This document shows positions 36,812 through 44,852 of a stretch of 64,000 nucleotides of DNA, in pieces. The notes below the pieces were generated by a model that was given only the letters and a program-made list of their open reading frames with translations, searched no databases and had not been told where the DNA came from. Both the position numbers and the translations under genes were made by a program. How positions within the stretch are numbered: the first letter of the stretch is position 1; every line of letters starts with the position of its first letter. The stretch is from Kistimonas asteriae (lineage in GTDB: Bacteria; Pseudomonadota; Gammaproteobacteria; Pseudomonadales; Endozoicomonadaceae): assembly GCF_018263925.1 (NCBI RefSeq), contig NZ_JAEVHF010000002.1:62001-126000 (forward strand). The letters run 5' to 3'.

Positions 36812-37882
36812 ATGGTCAGTAATCGTGAATGGGTCAACCAGGCTATCCGTGCCATTGAAGCGGACTTTCAGCGTTCGGCCGACACGCACCTGATTAAACT
36901 CAATATCCCGAGCCTGACCGGTATTGATATTTACCTCAAGGATGAAAGTACCCACCCTACCGGCAGCCTGAAGCACCGGCTTGCCCGTTCCCTGTTTCTC
37001 TATGGGCTATGCAACGGAAAGATTCGGAAAGGCATGCCAATTATTGAGGCGTCATCCGGCAGTACGGCGATTTCCGAAGCTTACTTTGCTCGGTTGATTG
37101 GTTTGCCGTTCATCGCCGTGATTCCGAAATCTACCGCGAAAAAGAAAATCGAGCAGATCGAATTTTATGGCGGACAGTGTTATCTGGTGGATAAACCCTC
37201 AGATATTTACCTGGAGTCCGAACGGCTGGCGGCTGAGCTGAATGGTTACTACATGGATCAGTTCACTCATGCCGAGCGTGCTACAGACTGGCGGGGCAAC
37301 AACAATATTGCCAATTCCATCTTCAGCCAGATGGAAAAGGAACCGTGTCCTGAGCCTTCCTGGGTAGTCATGAGCGCAGGCACTGGTGGTACCTCGGCAA
37401 CGATCGGGCGTTATATCCGCTATCGGCAACTTGATACACGACTGTGTGTCGTAGATCCGGATCACTCGGTATTTCACGACTATTTCAAGACTGGTGATTG
37501 TGCGCTAACACTGGATAAGTCATCCCGTATAGAAGGCATTGGTCGTCCAAGAGTGGAGCCCTCTTTTGTTCCGGAGGTTGTGGATACCATGCTCACCATT
37601 CCAGATGCAGCTGCTATTGCCACGATCTACTGGCTGGAAAAGAACATTGGACGTAAGGCTGGTGCAAGTACAGGCACTAACCTGTTTGGCGCACTCAAAA
37701 TTGCCAGTGGCATGCAGGAACGGGGAGAGCAGGGTTCCATTGTTACTCTGCTCTGTGATGCAGGAGAGCGTTACCTGGATACCTACTACAACCCCGAGTG
37801 GGTGGCTGCGAATATTGGCGATATCAGCGCCTGTGAGAAAGCCCTGGAAACATTGGATATTACAGGTAACCTTCCAGCCTGA
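36812..37882 (+). CDS. cds1: PLP-dependent L-cysteine desulfhydrase, Cds1 type
   Basis: This 356-residue fold-type II PLP enzyme shows the Cds1 pattern: RAIEADFQRSADTHL near the start, the PLP lysine in TGSLKHRLARS (about residue 54), the substrate loop EASSGSTA, the phosphate-binding run SAGTGGTSATIG, and GASTGTNLFGA and LLCDAGERYLDTYY near the end. Cds1 enzymes split L-cysteine to pyruvate, ammonia and sulfide; they look like cysteine synthases but have this extended C-terminus. A ribosome-binding site GGAG lies at 36797-36800. The divergent Lrp-family regulator supports a cysteine-detoxification role. Confidence 0.82.
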   Translation: MVSNREWVNQAIRAIEADFQRSADTHLIKLNIPSLTGIDIYLKDESTHPTGSLKHRLARSLFLYGLCNGKIRKGMPIIEASSGSTAISEAYFARLIGLPFIAVIPKSTAKKKIEQIEFYGGQCYLVDKPSDIYLESERLAAELNGYYMDQFTHAERATDWRGNNNIANSIFSQMEKEPCPEPSWVVMSAGTGGTSATIGRYIRYRQLDTRLCVVDPDHSVFHDYFKTGDCALTLDKSSRIEGIGRPRVEPSFVPEVVDTMLTIPDAAAIATIYWLEKNIGRKAGASTGTNLFGALKIASGMQERGEQGSIVTLLCDAGERYLDTYYNPEWVAANIGDISACEKALETLDITGNLPA

Positions 37883-37899
37883 TACGGAGGGTGTGTAGA

Positions 37900-37941
37900 A
37901 GAGAGCCTGTTTTGAACTGGTCTTCTTGCAACAGGCTCTCT
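37900..37941 (+). terminator. Stem-loop after the desulfhydrase gene
   Basis: A perfect 12-bp stem, agagagcctgtt (37900-37911) with aacaggctctct (37930-37941), encloses an 18-base loop starting 18 bp after the cds1 stop. There is no U-run after it, so it is a terminator-like or message-stabilising hairpin and not a textbook intrinsic terminator. Confidence 0.5.
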
Positions 37942-38175
37942 ACTCACTACAGCAAGATCATACATCCTGATTTTGAAATTAGTCAGTGAGATTAAAATAG
38001 GGTCATAAGTCGTCTTTTGGATGGGCTATATTACGATATTTATAGTGATAAAAATGGGTTAATCTAATCTCACTAAATAAAATAAATGTGTATAGCTGAA
38101 GAAGGTATCTATCACAGAAAGATGGTGTTTATTGATGAAGTATCTTTGTTTTTGCGTTTCAGTGTTACATGTTTT
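37942..38175. other. AT-rich spacer, no gene seen
   Basis: No supported gene. A perfect 10-bp inverted repeat, agtgagatta (37985-37994) and taatctcact (38065-38074), is spaced 70 bp apart. It could be the ends of a small decayed element or chance in AT-rich DNA. Confidence 0.35.
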
Positions 38176-41100
38176 TTATTTGAGTTCAGGGAGGTCTGAA
38201 TCATCCTCTTCTATTACATTTCCATCTTCAATTCTGTAAATAGCTTTCATATTGTTCACTCGTTTATAACCTGTTCCAATAAAGTGGTCATGGGTTTCTT
38301 TATCTTTTGTTTGTACTTCATTCCAATAAGAAAGCGCTTTTTTAATCCAGGGTAGCTCAATAGTTAATCCTAGTAACCCCTCTTTTATATATGTCTTTCT
38401 ACCTGTTTTATCTGAAAAAGATGGACAGCCAATTCGAGGAGCGCTGACCATTGTTCGATAGCCTAGAAATGCTAGTCGTTTTGTAAACCTAGTTCTAAAG
38501 TTTATTAATGGGAGATTACTTCCAGTATTACAATGTAGTAAGGTTATTTTTGAAGGTTTGTCTCCATCTTTTTTCATAATCAATTGGTGCATTTTATTAG
38601 CAACATATTGACCTCCTAGAGGGAGTTCTGTCAGCCCGTATTTGTCTTTGTCAGAGATTATGTTGCCATCGCCATGTGAGCCGATAATGATTTTATAATT
38701 GCCTTTTAATGGGCGTTCTATTCCTCGAATTAATTTCAATCGTTCATCATTAATAGACCATTCATAAAGTGCTGTTCGTCTTGGATGTTTAATGCAAAGC
38801 TTTTCAGGACCATCATCAATAACGCTTGGGGTTGCTAAGACGATTGCATGATCGTAGCGATACTCTTCATCATCAAAGATATCATCCTCATCAAATGGTT
38901 CTCCAGTTAATATTTGGTAATTCTGTTGAGCATCTTTTGAAATAGGTACTCTAAAATCTATTTTTTCTCTTAGTCTGGCGCGAAGAAGTCTTTTGTTTAT
39001 TCTCAGATCAAATGTTATAGCAGCTTTGTGTACTAAAGTATGGGCTAGTTCCTTGGTTAATTGAGGAAGTAGGGCGACAGGAAACTCTCCGCATTGGAAT
39101 CCCGTTTTTTCTATATAATCGAGCATGCTCTCATCCATTCTTTTAATTGCGGCTAGGATTAGTGCGGTGCCGATTTCATTGTTGCCTCTAATAAATTCCA
39201 TCCATGCTTCATTAAAGTTGTCTTGGCAGTGGTCATATAACTTGTCGAGGAAGTAATGTTTGCAAAGGTGTTTAAATCTATAGGTGTATTTTATACTCTT
39301 TAAAGCCCTTTGTAGCATGTAGGCCTCAATCGGTATTTCGTCTATTGCAATAGCTTCTCTTTTTATTAGTGTATTTATAATGTCAACTTTATATTCTTCC
39401 ATTTTTTCTAGGAATCTTAAGTCTTCCTGATAATGTATTCTACTTTGATTTTTTGTAGTATCTACCTTTTCAATGAGATAATAGATGCAGAGTAACGTAT
39501 CTATCAGTACAGAATTAGGTTCTGACAATACAAGCTTTTGAATGATTAGTGTCAGCTTTTCAAAATCAATTTCGTCAAAGTAGTACCTTTTTGGATTGGC
39601 AAGGCCGAGAAGAAACAAACAATGTAATATTCCTTGTTTTTGTGCAAAGTGACTCGGGTATTGCGTCATTAGTTCCCATACCAATGCAAAATCGGCCGCG
39701 ATAACCGTATAGCTAAAAGTGAGTGGAGCATCAAGAGCGTAGGCCTCAAAAGCTGAGCTTAACATTATATGGTCTTGGGCCATGGTTGCGTCCAATGCTT
39801 GAAAAGCTTCAGTAAGACTACTTTCAGAATCAACAAAAATACAAGGTGGTGTTAATTGTTTTGGCAGTACGCTATAACTGATGGTTGATTCAGAATGAGT
39901 TTTACTTAATGTAGAATCTGTTAAAGGTAAATCTGCACTGTTGGGACAAGTGGCGCTAAGGTTTGCATGATGATGTGAGTTGTTATTGGTCTCTTCATTA
40001 TGTTCATCAATACTATGATCTGATTTATTAGTGTTAGTAGGTATATCAACCGTGTCAGCAGAATGCTCAATTGACAAATGGTCGATATGATCTGGTTTTT
40101 CAGGAGCGTCTGGCATCCAGGTTAATCGTTTTTGTGGTGTGTCAGGCTGCGCGCTTCTGACTACTTTTATATTAAATTGTGTTGCATGCGCCTGCAGCAA
40201 TGTTTGATCAGTGATTGCGCGTATTCTTTCTTCTATTAAAGGGTTGGTTGATTCTTTATAAAGTATTCCAGCTTGTTGTAGCTGTAAGATATGGGCTTCA
40301 TTCTTTATTTTAATTGCATGGATAATGATCGCATTTTTAACGTCATAGTGCTTTTCTAAGTAGGCAATCCATGCATGCTCTGCATATCCAAAAATACAAT
40401 CTTTAATAAAAGAGCTGTAAATACAATCGATTAAATCATCATACAGGAATTGGTATTCGCTTACGGGAGATGATGTATCTATAAGTCTTGATAGCATATG
40501 AGCTTCAATCGTTATTTGGCCTATTTGAGGGAAGTTAAACATAGCTATTGACAGGAGGAATGGTCTTGAATGCAATCTGTACGTATGCTGGGTTAGGGGA
40601 TGCATCATTCCTATGCGTCTCATCATTTGGACATTAGGAGAATGATTATTCTTTGCTAAGTATTGAGTTATCTGGATTTTATATCTTGTCAGCGTTTTAA
40701 AAATATGTTGTTTGCATTGATCTGTTTCTCTTTCTGGTCGCATTTCTTCACACGCCTTCATGAGCGCAGTGATACAAATTAATGTGTCAACAATAGTAGT
40801 ATGCGACTCTGTTAATAGCAGGTTATCTACTATTAGTGTGAGATTGTCGAAGTTTATTTCTTCATAACTATCCCTTAACCGGTTTTGAAGCCCTGTATTG
40901 AATAAAAGGTACAGCAAACCTTGTGGCTGTTCGAAGTGTTCCGGGTAGTCCGTCATGAGTTTCCAGACCAATTCAAAGTCACCAATACGAACAATATGCC
41001 TAAACGTTAACGGACCGTGTTCATCGTACTTCTGTAAAGCCGGATCTTCCTCCATCTTTTGCATAATAATTTTATCTAATTCTTGAAACCTCTCAGGGAT

Positions 41101-41841
41101 GCTTGGTTCAGTATCTATCAGCAAACAGCCGGTTGATATGCTGTCAGATGGGGCGTTAGGCCCTATGCATTCAGGAGCGAGAGATTCCGTTGCTAAGGTG
41201 TCAACTGTGTCTAAACGATCATGATCCGCTACACATGCAGCCCCGTTGCAGCTGTTTTCTTTCTCGCATTGTTCCTCTGTTGGTAGCGAACAAGCGTTGA
41301 CCATATCGTGAAGTGTGAATTTCGGTATTGCTCCTGAATCACTATATATCTGGGGTGGTTGATCCGACCTGAAGCTTATCGCGGGCTCTGTTACATCCCA
41401 GGTTAAGGATGCATGCTGACTCGTCAAGGAACTTGAGTCGGCACTCATCGCTTCTATGTGTTCTTCTGGTGATGGTGAATTGACTATTTCTGCATCGGAA
41501 TTCACTGCTTCTGTAGAAATAGGTGGGATGCTGGATGAATGGTTGTCGGTGACATGGATGTCTTGTGGGCCAACACCTACGTTTTCATCGCTGTGTAAAC
41601 CATCAGCTGTCATGCCTGTCTCTGATATATTGTCGTCACGACAACAGACAAAACAATGGCGGGTAATAATTTTTTTTAAGTTGATAAAAAAACCGTAAAC
41701 CTTTTCCTTAACGTCCTGCACTAATCTGATAGCGGCTTCAATCACACAAACGACTTTTCCACAAAAATAACTTTGCTCAGACGAATTATTGGTCTCAGGA
41801 TTAGAACGATGAAGCGGTGGGTTTACGTGTATGCTGTCCAT
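38176..41841 (-). CDS. Putative effector with duplicated helical module and C80-like cysteine peptidase domain
   Basis: I do not recognise this 1,221-residue protein as a whole. Residues 1-240 are mostly low-complexity, with a Cys-rich amphipathic stretch at 25-67. A helical module occurs twice, at about 250-560 and 676-955 (DFELVWKLMTDYPEHF against DFALVWELMTQYPSHF; VDTLICI against IDTLLCI), joined by a Ser/Thr/Asn/His-rich linker. Residues 975-1165 resemble the self-cleaving C80 domain of MARTX toxins: RYDHAIVLATPS, then H1056 in KIIIGSHGDG, then C1104 in KITLLHCNTG. The His-Cys spacing of 48 is nearly that of the MARTX protease. The many basic residues before His1056 would suit an inositol-phosphate type activator, but that is inference. 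The gene is AT-rich compared with the core genes nearby. No signal peptide was seen; secretion route unknown. Confidence 0.75.
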   Translation of the reverse strand: MDSIHVNPPLHRSNPETNNSSEQSYFCGKVVCVIEAAIRLVQDVKEKVYGFFINLKKIITRHCFVCCRDDNISETGMTADGLHSDENVGVGPQDIHVTDNHSSSIPPISTEAVNSDAEIVNSPSPEEHIEAMSADSSSLTSQHASLTWDVTEPAISFRSDQPPQIYSDSGAIPKFTLHDMVNACSLPTEEQCEKENSCNGAACVADHDRLDTVDTLATESLAPECIGPNAPSDSISTGCLLIDTEPSIPERFQELDKIIMQKMEEDPALQKYDEHGPLTFRHIVRIGDFELVWKLMTDYPEHFEQPQGLLYLLFNTGLQNRLRDSYEEINFDNLTLIVDNLLLTESHTTIVDTLICITALMKACEEMRPERETDQCKQHIFKTLTRYKIQITQYLAKNNHSPNVQMMRRIGMMHPLTQHTYRLHSRPFLLSIAMFNFPQIGQITIEAHMLSRLIDTSSPVSEYQFLYDDLIDCIYSSFIKDCIFGYAEHAWIAYLEKHYDVKNAIIIHAIKIKNEAHILQLQQAGILYKESTNPLIEERIRAITDQTLLQAHATQFNIKVVRSAQPDTPQKRLTWMPDAPEKPDHIDHLSIEHSADTVDIPTNTNKSDHSIDEHNEETNNNSHHHANLSATCPNSADLPLTDSTLSKTHSESTISYSVLPKQLTPPCIFVDSESSLTEAFQALDATMAQDHIMLSSAFEAYALDAPLTFSYTVIAADFALVWELMTQYPSHFAQKQGILHCLFLLGLANPKRYYFDEIDFEKLTLIIQKLVLSEPNSVLIDTLLCIYYLIEKVDTTKNQSRIHYQEDLRFLEKMEEYKVDIINTLIKREAIAIDEIPIEAYMLQRALKSIKYTYRFKHLCKHYFLDKLYDHCQDNFNEAWMEFIRGNNEIGTALILAAIKRMDESMLDYIEKTGFQCGEFPVALLPQLTKELAHTLVHKAAITFDLRINKRLLRARLREKIDFRVPISKDAQQNYQILTGEPFDEDDIFDDEEYRYDHAIVLATPSVIDDGPEKLCIKHPRRTALYEWSINDERLKLIRGIERPLKGNYKIIIGSHGDGNIISDKDKYGLTELPLGGQYVANKMHQLIMKKDGDKPSKITLLHCNTGSNLPLINFRTRFTKRLAFLGYRTMVSAPRIGCPSFSDKTGRKTYIKEGLLGLTIELPWIKKALSYWNEVQTKDKETHDHFIGTGYKRVNNMKAIYRIEDGNVIEEDDSDLPELK

Positions 41842-42186
41842 TGCCTTGCATAATCCTTGAAATTATTAAATGCATCATGTGTTGTGATAATTGTCAATCA
41901 ATCTATTTGCTGTTTTTTGAAACTATTGAAGTTGTCTATAAATCGATAACCTTCTTTCGGCAAAGCAGGAGTTGTAATTCATTATTAACAACCATCCTGT
42001 GAATAAGAGGAAAATAAAATGTGACTATCAGTCATACAATTAATAGGTTTATCGAGATACGGTTGTATGCAAACACGGAGTTAATAGTGCTCCATTACCT
42101 AGACAGTAAGCCAGATCACCGAATGACTCGGTTTCGTATACTTTCCAGCAAATACTATTAACAACCGTACCAATTCAAGTCATTCA
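41842..42186. other. AT-rich spacer with nested inverted repeat
   Basis: No gene was found. The left part should hold the promoter of the C80-like gene. Near the right end, gttaatagt (42080-42088) pairs with actattaac (42154-42162), and cggttgt (42060-42066) with acaaccg (42161-42167). This nested repeat lies downstream of the 140-residue gene on the minus strand and could fold in its 3' end. Confidence 0.35.
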
Positions 42187-42609
42187 CTAAGATATTTCTT
42201 TATCGTCAAATTTATTCCAAAAGACGCGCTCCAGAAGGGTATCAAGCTCATCAAGATTGGCCTCATATGCTGATTTATGAATAGACTGGATGAGTCCGAC
42301 TGTAGAACTGACGGTGGTACCAAGTGCCAGACTGACTACGAAAGCACCAGCACCAGCCAATAGGGTTAAGGGTATTTTTATAAGGACACAGCAACGGTCA
42401 TCCAAGCTTTTCCATGTTTCTTGGACTGCTAACTTTGTCCATGTATAAGGAATCATAATAAGATTTGATGCTAGTTGGCGAAGAGGGTATGTGATTCGAT
42501 ATACGGTACGTCCAAAAACAGATTCTTTACATGCTGTCTTGACAGCTGGAATGCGGAAGTCGTTTAAACTACCGCAACAAAATGCATTCTTTAAAAGTGA
42601 AATTGCCAT
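42187..42609 (-). CDS. Small hypothetical membrane protein
   Basis: This 140-residue protein matches no family that I recognise. It is Cys-containing and basic at the N-terminus (CCGSLNDF, CKESVFGR), has a moderately hydrophobic stretch at about 40-62, and a clear hydrophobic helix or hairpin at about 82-110 (IPLTLLAGAGAFVVSLALGTTV). The tail is acidic. AAGGA lies seven bases before the ATG, so translation is credible. A 30-bp near-palindrome lies in its leader. It sits in the same AT-rich island as the C80-like protein and is likewise orphan; an effector or host-membrane role is possible but not shown. Confidence 0.6.
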   Translation of the reverse strand: MAISLLKNAFCCGSLNDFRIPAVKTACKESVFGRTVYRITYPLRQLASNLIMIPYTWTKLAVQETWKSLDDRCCVLIKIPLTLLAGAGAFVVSLALGTTVSSTVGLIQSIHKSAYEANLDELDTLLERVFWNKFDDKEIS

Positions 42610-42632
42610 AACGATTCCTTAAAACACTTTGG

Positions 42633-42662
42633 CACTAATCAAAAGGCCTCTTTTAATTAGTG
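42633..42662. promoter_or_regulatory. 30-bp near-palindrome upstream of the small membrane protein gene
   Basis: Arms of 13 bp, cactaatcaaaag (42633-42645) and cttttaattagtg (42650-42662), match at 12 positions around a 4-base loop. The element lies 24-53 bp before the ATG at 42609, where an operator or leader hairpin would act. Confidence 0.45.
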
Positions 42663-43101
42663 GTGATTTGTTACCATGAGTAAACCCCTTGTTTAGATGT
42701 TTTTTTCTTATATAAGTTCCATCTCAAGGTAGGGCTAGGGATGTTCGTTGTAGATGAGTTATTTAGATTGGAAAAATCAAATTCCAAATAACTAAGGGGT
42801 ACGATTACGAATAAATTGGTTATAAAATCTAAGGTTTTTATAATGTGGTTATGATTTAATGGCGTTATTATTTGATTAAATACCCTGCATAATACATAGC
42901 CGTTGCTGATGTATCATAAGATGTACATTGGTGTTAGTGATATTGCTTGGGGTTGCAAGAACGATATGCTGGTCTAATTGATTTACAAAGAGGCACTAAT
43001 ATCAGTGATAAGAGGTACCTGCTCGTTTATATACGGAAAGTGGTGAAAGGTTGTTCTGGCATCGCCTATTTTGGGGGCTGTTATCCAATGTTATGATTTG
43101 C
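42663..43101. other. AT-rich gene-free stretch with a decayed coding relic
   Basis: No intact gene is supported in this 439-bp stretch. It is rich in A/T runs. Its only interpretable content is the C80-like relic described separately (42876-42974). Confidence 0.5.
42876..42974 (-). pseudogene. Relic of a C80-like peptidase domain
   Basis: Read on the minus strand, this segment encodes DQHIVLATPSNIT followed by HLMIHQQR. It aligns without gaps to DHAIVLATPSVID and KLCIKHPRR of the intact 1,221-residue protein (about residues 997-1022). Twelve bases (gcaaccccaagc) are identical in both. In-frame stops lie close on both sides and no catalytic His or Cys segment remains, so it looks like the remnant of a paralogous effector gene. 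Confidence 0.5.
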
Positions 43102-43434
43102 TTAGAAATGCTCTCCGTTCTCGTAGTAATCTCTCTCAATCAATTGGTGAAACACAACGGCGATATCAGCAGCTTGATCGCTGACCCGGCGAATCAGTTG
43201 AGTTAAGCTGGCGGCGACTTTGTCCTGTACCTCTGGCCCCCGGTCAAACCAGTGCATTTCAATGAAGGGATAACCGGCATCTTCTTTACCATCGACGATG
43301 AACGTCGAGGGGATATGCTCAATCGTGAAATGATCCCGGGGGCAGCCGACCAGTTCTGACAGGGAATCAAGCAGCTCGCTGCTCATCATCATGATCTGGT
43401 TTTTTTGAACGCCTCGAATCCTGACATGTGGCAT
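43102..43434 (-). CDS. DUF1904 family protein, copy 1
   Basis: This 110-residue protein has the DUF1904 signature (MPHVRIRGV start, PFIEMHWFDRGPEVQDKVA, and the ending RDYYENGEHF). The family has a tautomerase/MIF-like fold and a conserved Pro right after the initiator Met, present here, but no established function. I chose the ATG at 43434 because AGGAGA lies just before it and family members begin MPH; an upstream in-frame ATG at 43473 would add 13 unconserved residues. It follows the second DUF1904 gene by 56 bp on the same strand, and the two are probably cotranscribed. Confidence 0.82.
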   Translation of the reverse strand: MPHVRIRGVQKNQIMMMSSELLDSLSELVGCPRDHFTIEHIPSTFIVDGKEDAGYPFIEMHWFDRGPEVQDKVAASLTQLIRRVSDQAADIAVVFHQLIERDYYENGEHF

Positions 43435-43490
43435 GGTATGTCTCCTGGTTAAATGCAACTGACGAGAGAGCATATCACTATGCCAGGCAT

Positions 43491-43859
43491 TTACCTGTCA
43501 GCACTTTCCCGCCTGTCAGTGGAAGGATCAAAACACTGTCCGTTCATGAAAAATGCCTGATCGCTTTTGTCAAAGAAGATGATGGTTATATTGCCCGATA
43601 TACCTGTCTTTCGTCGTATGATGCTGGTGATTGTGTTGACGGTACGTTGTTTGATGGGGTTGCCGAGATCCAGCCAGAATACTTCGATGACAGGTGACGG
43701 AGCCGGGTTTCCGGCACTGACAAAAAAGTGTGATAGCGGTTGCTCAAGGGTGATATGTGTTTTGGGATAACCCATTATTTCCGCAACACGTTCAATCAAC
43801 TCTTTGCTGAATTGGTTGACGGTTTTCTGGTCCAGACCTCGTATCTTGATATGCGGCAT
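43491..43859 (-). CDS. DUF1904 family protein, copy 2
   Basis: This 122-residue paralog of the gene at 43102-43434 starts MPHIKIRGL, keeps PVIEVFWLDLG and TIIFFDKSDQAFFMNGQCF, and has a short extra polar tail (DPSTDRRESADR). The N-terminal Pro after Met is kept. Overall identity to copy 1 is modest, so the duplication is old or the two were acquired separately. AAGGAGAAA precedes the ATG. It is the first gene of a small operon divergent from the YheO-family regulator, across a spacer with a perfect palindrome. Confidence 0.8.
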   Translation of the reverse strand: MPHIKIRGLDQKTVNQFSKELIERVAEIMGYPKTHITLEQPLSHFFVSAGNPAPSPVIEVFWLDLGNPIKQRTVNTITSIIRRKTGISGNITIIFFDKSDQAFFMNGQCFDPSTDRRESADR

Positions 43860-44021
43860 GTGGTTTCTCCTTATTCAACATGGCGTTAAAAACTCAAAAA
43901 CTATTGACTTAAAACAACTACGCAAAAAAGTTGTTCAACTATAGTTGAATCACATTGTGTCGTTGATTATTTCAGTATTCGGGTCAGGTACGACCAAGCG
44001 TCTTCGGGAGAAGCTGTCACT
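43860..44021. promoter_or_regulatory. Divergent control region with perfect 16-bp palindrome
   Basis: A perfect palindrome, ttcaactatagttgaa (43934-43949), overlaps the right arm of a second repeat, aacaact (43913-43919) with agttgtt (43929-43935). The position between the DUF1904 pair and the YheO-family regulator fits an operator controlling both directions. A weak FNR-like motif (TTGAC-4-AACAA, 43904-43917) is also present but matches only partly. Confidence 0.55.
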
Positions 44022-44744
44022 GTGTTGGAAGACATTCACACTCAACCTAACAGGCTGCAATTGCCGGATGACGAGCCTGCCTGGCGCAGTGGTCCTTTCA
44101 CTGAGGAAGACCGCCAGATTATCCGTTCCATGGAAACCGTGGTAGACGGTATTGCCGCTATTCTGGGTATGAGCTGTGAAGTTGCATTGCACTCCCTGGA
44201 AGACCTCAACCAGTCGATCGTCAAGATTGCCAACGGCATGACGACCGGTCGCAGTGTCCATAATCCCATTACTGCCGGTGCCCTGCGCCAGCTGCATGAA
44301 ATTGCCAGCCAGCCGGGCAGTGATATCCGCACCACCTTCAAGCGCACGCCTGACGGCCAGCTGCTGAAATCCACAAGCAGTGTTATTCGTAACGGCCAGA
44401 ACCGTCCCATTGGCATGCTCTGTATTAACATTAACATGAGCATTCCTGCCGCGGACTTCCTGCAGGCATTTGTGGGTGGTGTTGACAGTGAAATGGCGGT
44501 GACCGAGCACTTCCCCTCCAGCGTCGACGACCTGGTGGAGAGCACGGTCGACAATACCATTCAGGAAATCAACAGCGATCACCAGCTGTCCAACAAGGTG
44601 AAAAATAAGCACATCATTATGGCCCTGTACGACAAGGGTATCTTTGATATCAAGGAAAGTGTGCCGCTGGTTGCAGGTAAACTCGGCGTGTCCAAGCACA
44701 CCGTCTATCTGTACATACGACAGCGTAAATCCGGAGAAGGCTAA
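44022..44744 (+). CDS. yheO: YheO-family PAS/HTH transcriptional regulator
   Basis: This 240-residue protein has the same length and layout as E. coli YheO. Residues 30-145 form the YheO PAS-like domain (VVDGIAAILGMSCEVALHSLEDL and IGMLCININM), and residues 185-236 form the DauR-type helix-turn-helix (YDKGIFDIKESVPLVAGKLGVSKHTVYLYIRQ). It probably binds a small ligand and DNA; the ligand and targets are unknown. The start is a GTG with GGGAG about 11 bases upstream. The palindrome in the upstream spacer is a candidate for its own operator. Pta follows after 108 bp on the same strand. Confidence 0.87.
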   Translation: MLEDIHTQPNRLQLPDDEPAWRSGPFTEEDRQIIRSMETVVDGIAAILGMSCEVALHSLEDLNQSIVKIANGMTTGRSVHNPITAGALRQLHEIASQPGSDIRTTFKRTPDGQLLKSTSSVIRNGQNRPIGMLCININMSIPAADFLQAFVGGVDSEMAVTEHFPSSVDDLVESTVDNTIQEINSDHQLSNKVKNKHIIMALYDKGIFDIKESVPLVAGKLGVSKHTVYLYIRQRKSGEG

Positions 44745-44852
44745 TCCCTTACCGGGAGTCAGCCTTCAAAAGCGGTGTAGTCGCTATCGCGTCAAAAACG
44801 ACGATTAACGACTACAGTTGTTTCTCAGTTATCAGGTCTCTATTCAGTCAGT
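44745..44852 (+). promoter_or_regulatory. Spacer with hairpin before pta
   Basis: A perfect 8-bp repeat, tgtagtcg (44776-44783) with cgactaca (44809-44816), encloses a smaller cgtc/gacg hairpin. No U-run follows. The pta ATG at 44853 has no evident Shine-Dalgarno, so this leader may fold to control pta translation. Confidence 0.35.

Noticed and set aside
43904..43917. FNR-box-like TTGAC-4-AACAA before the YheO-family gene
   Set aside because: It matches only part of the consensus and lies far from pta-pflB. It is noted within the control region but not claimed as a site.
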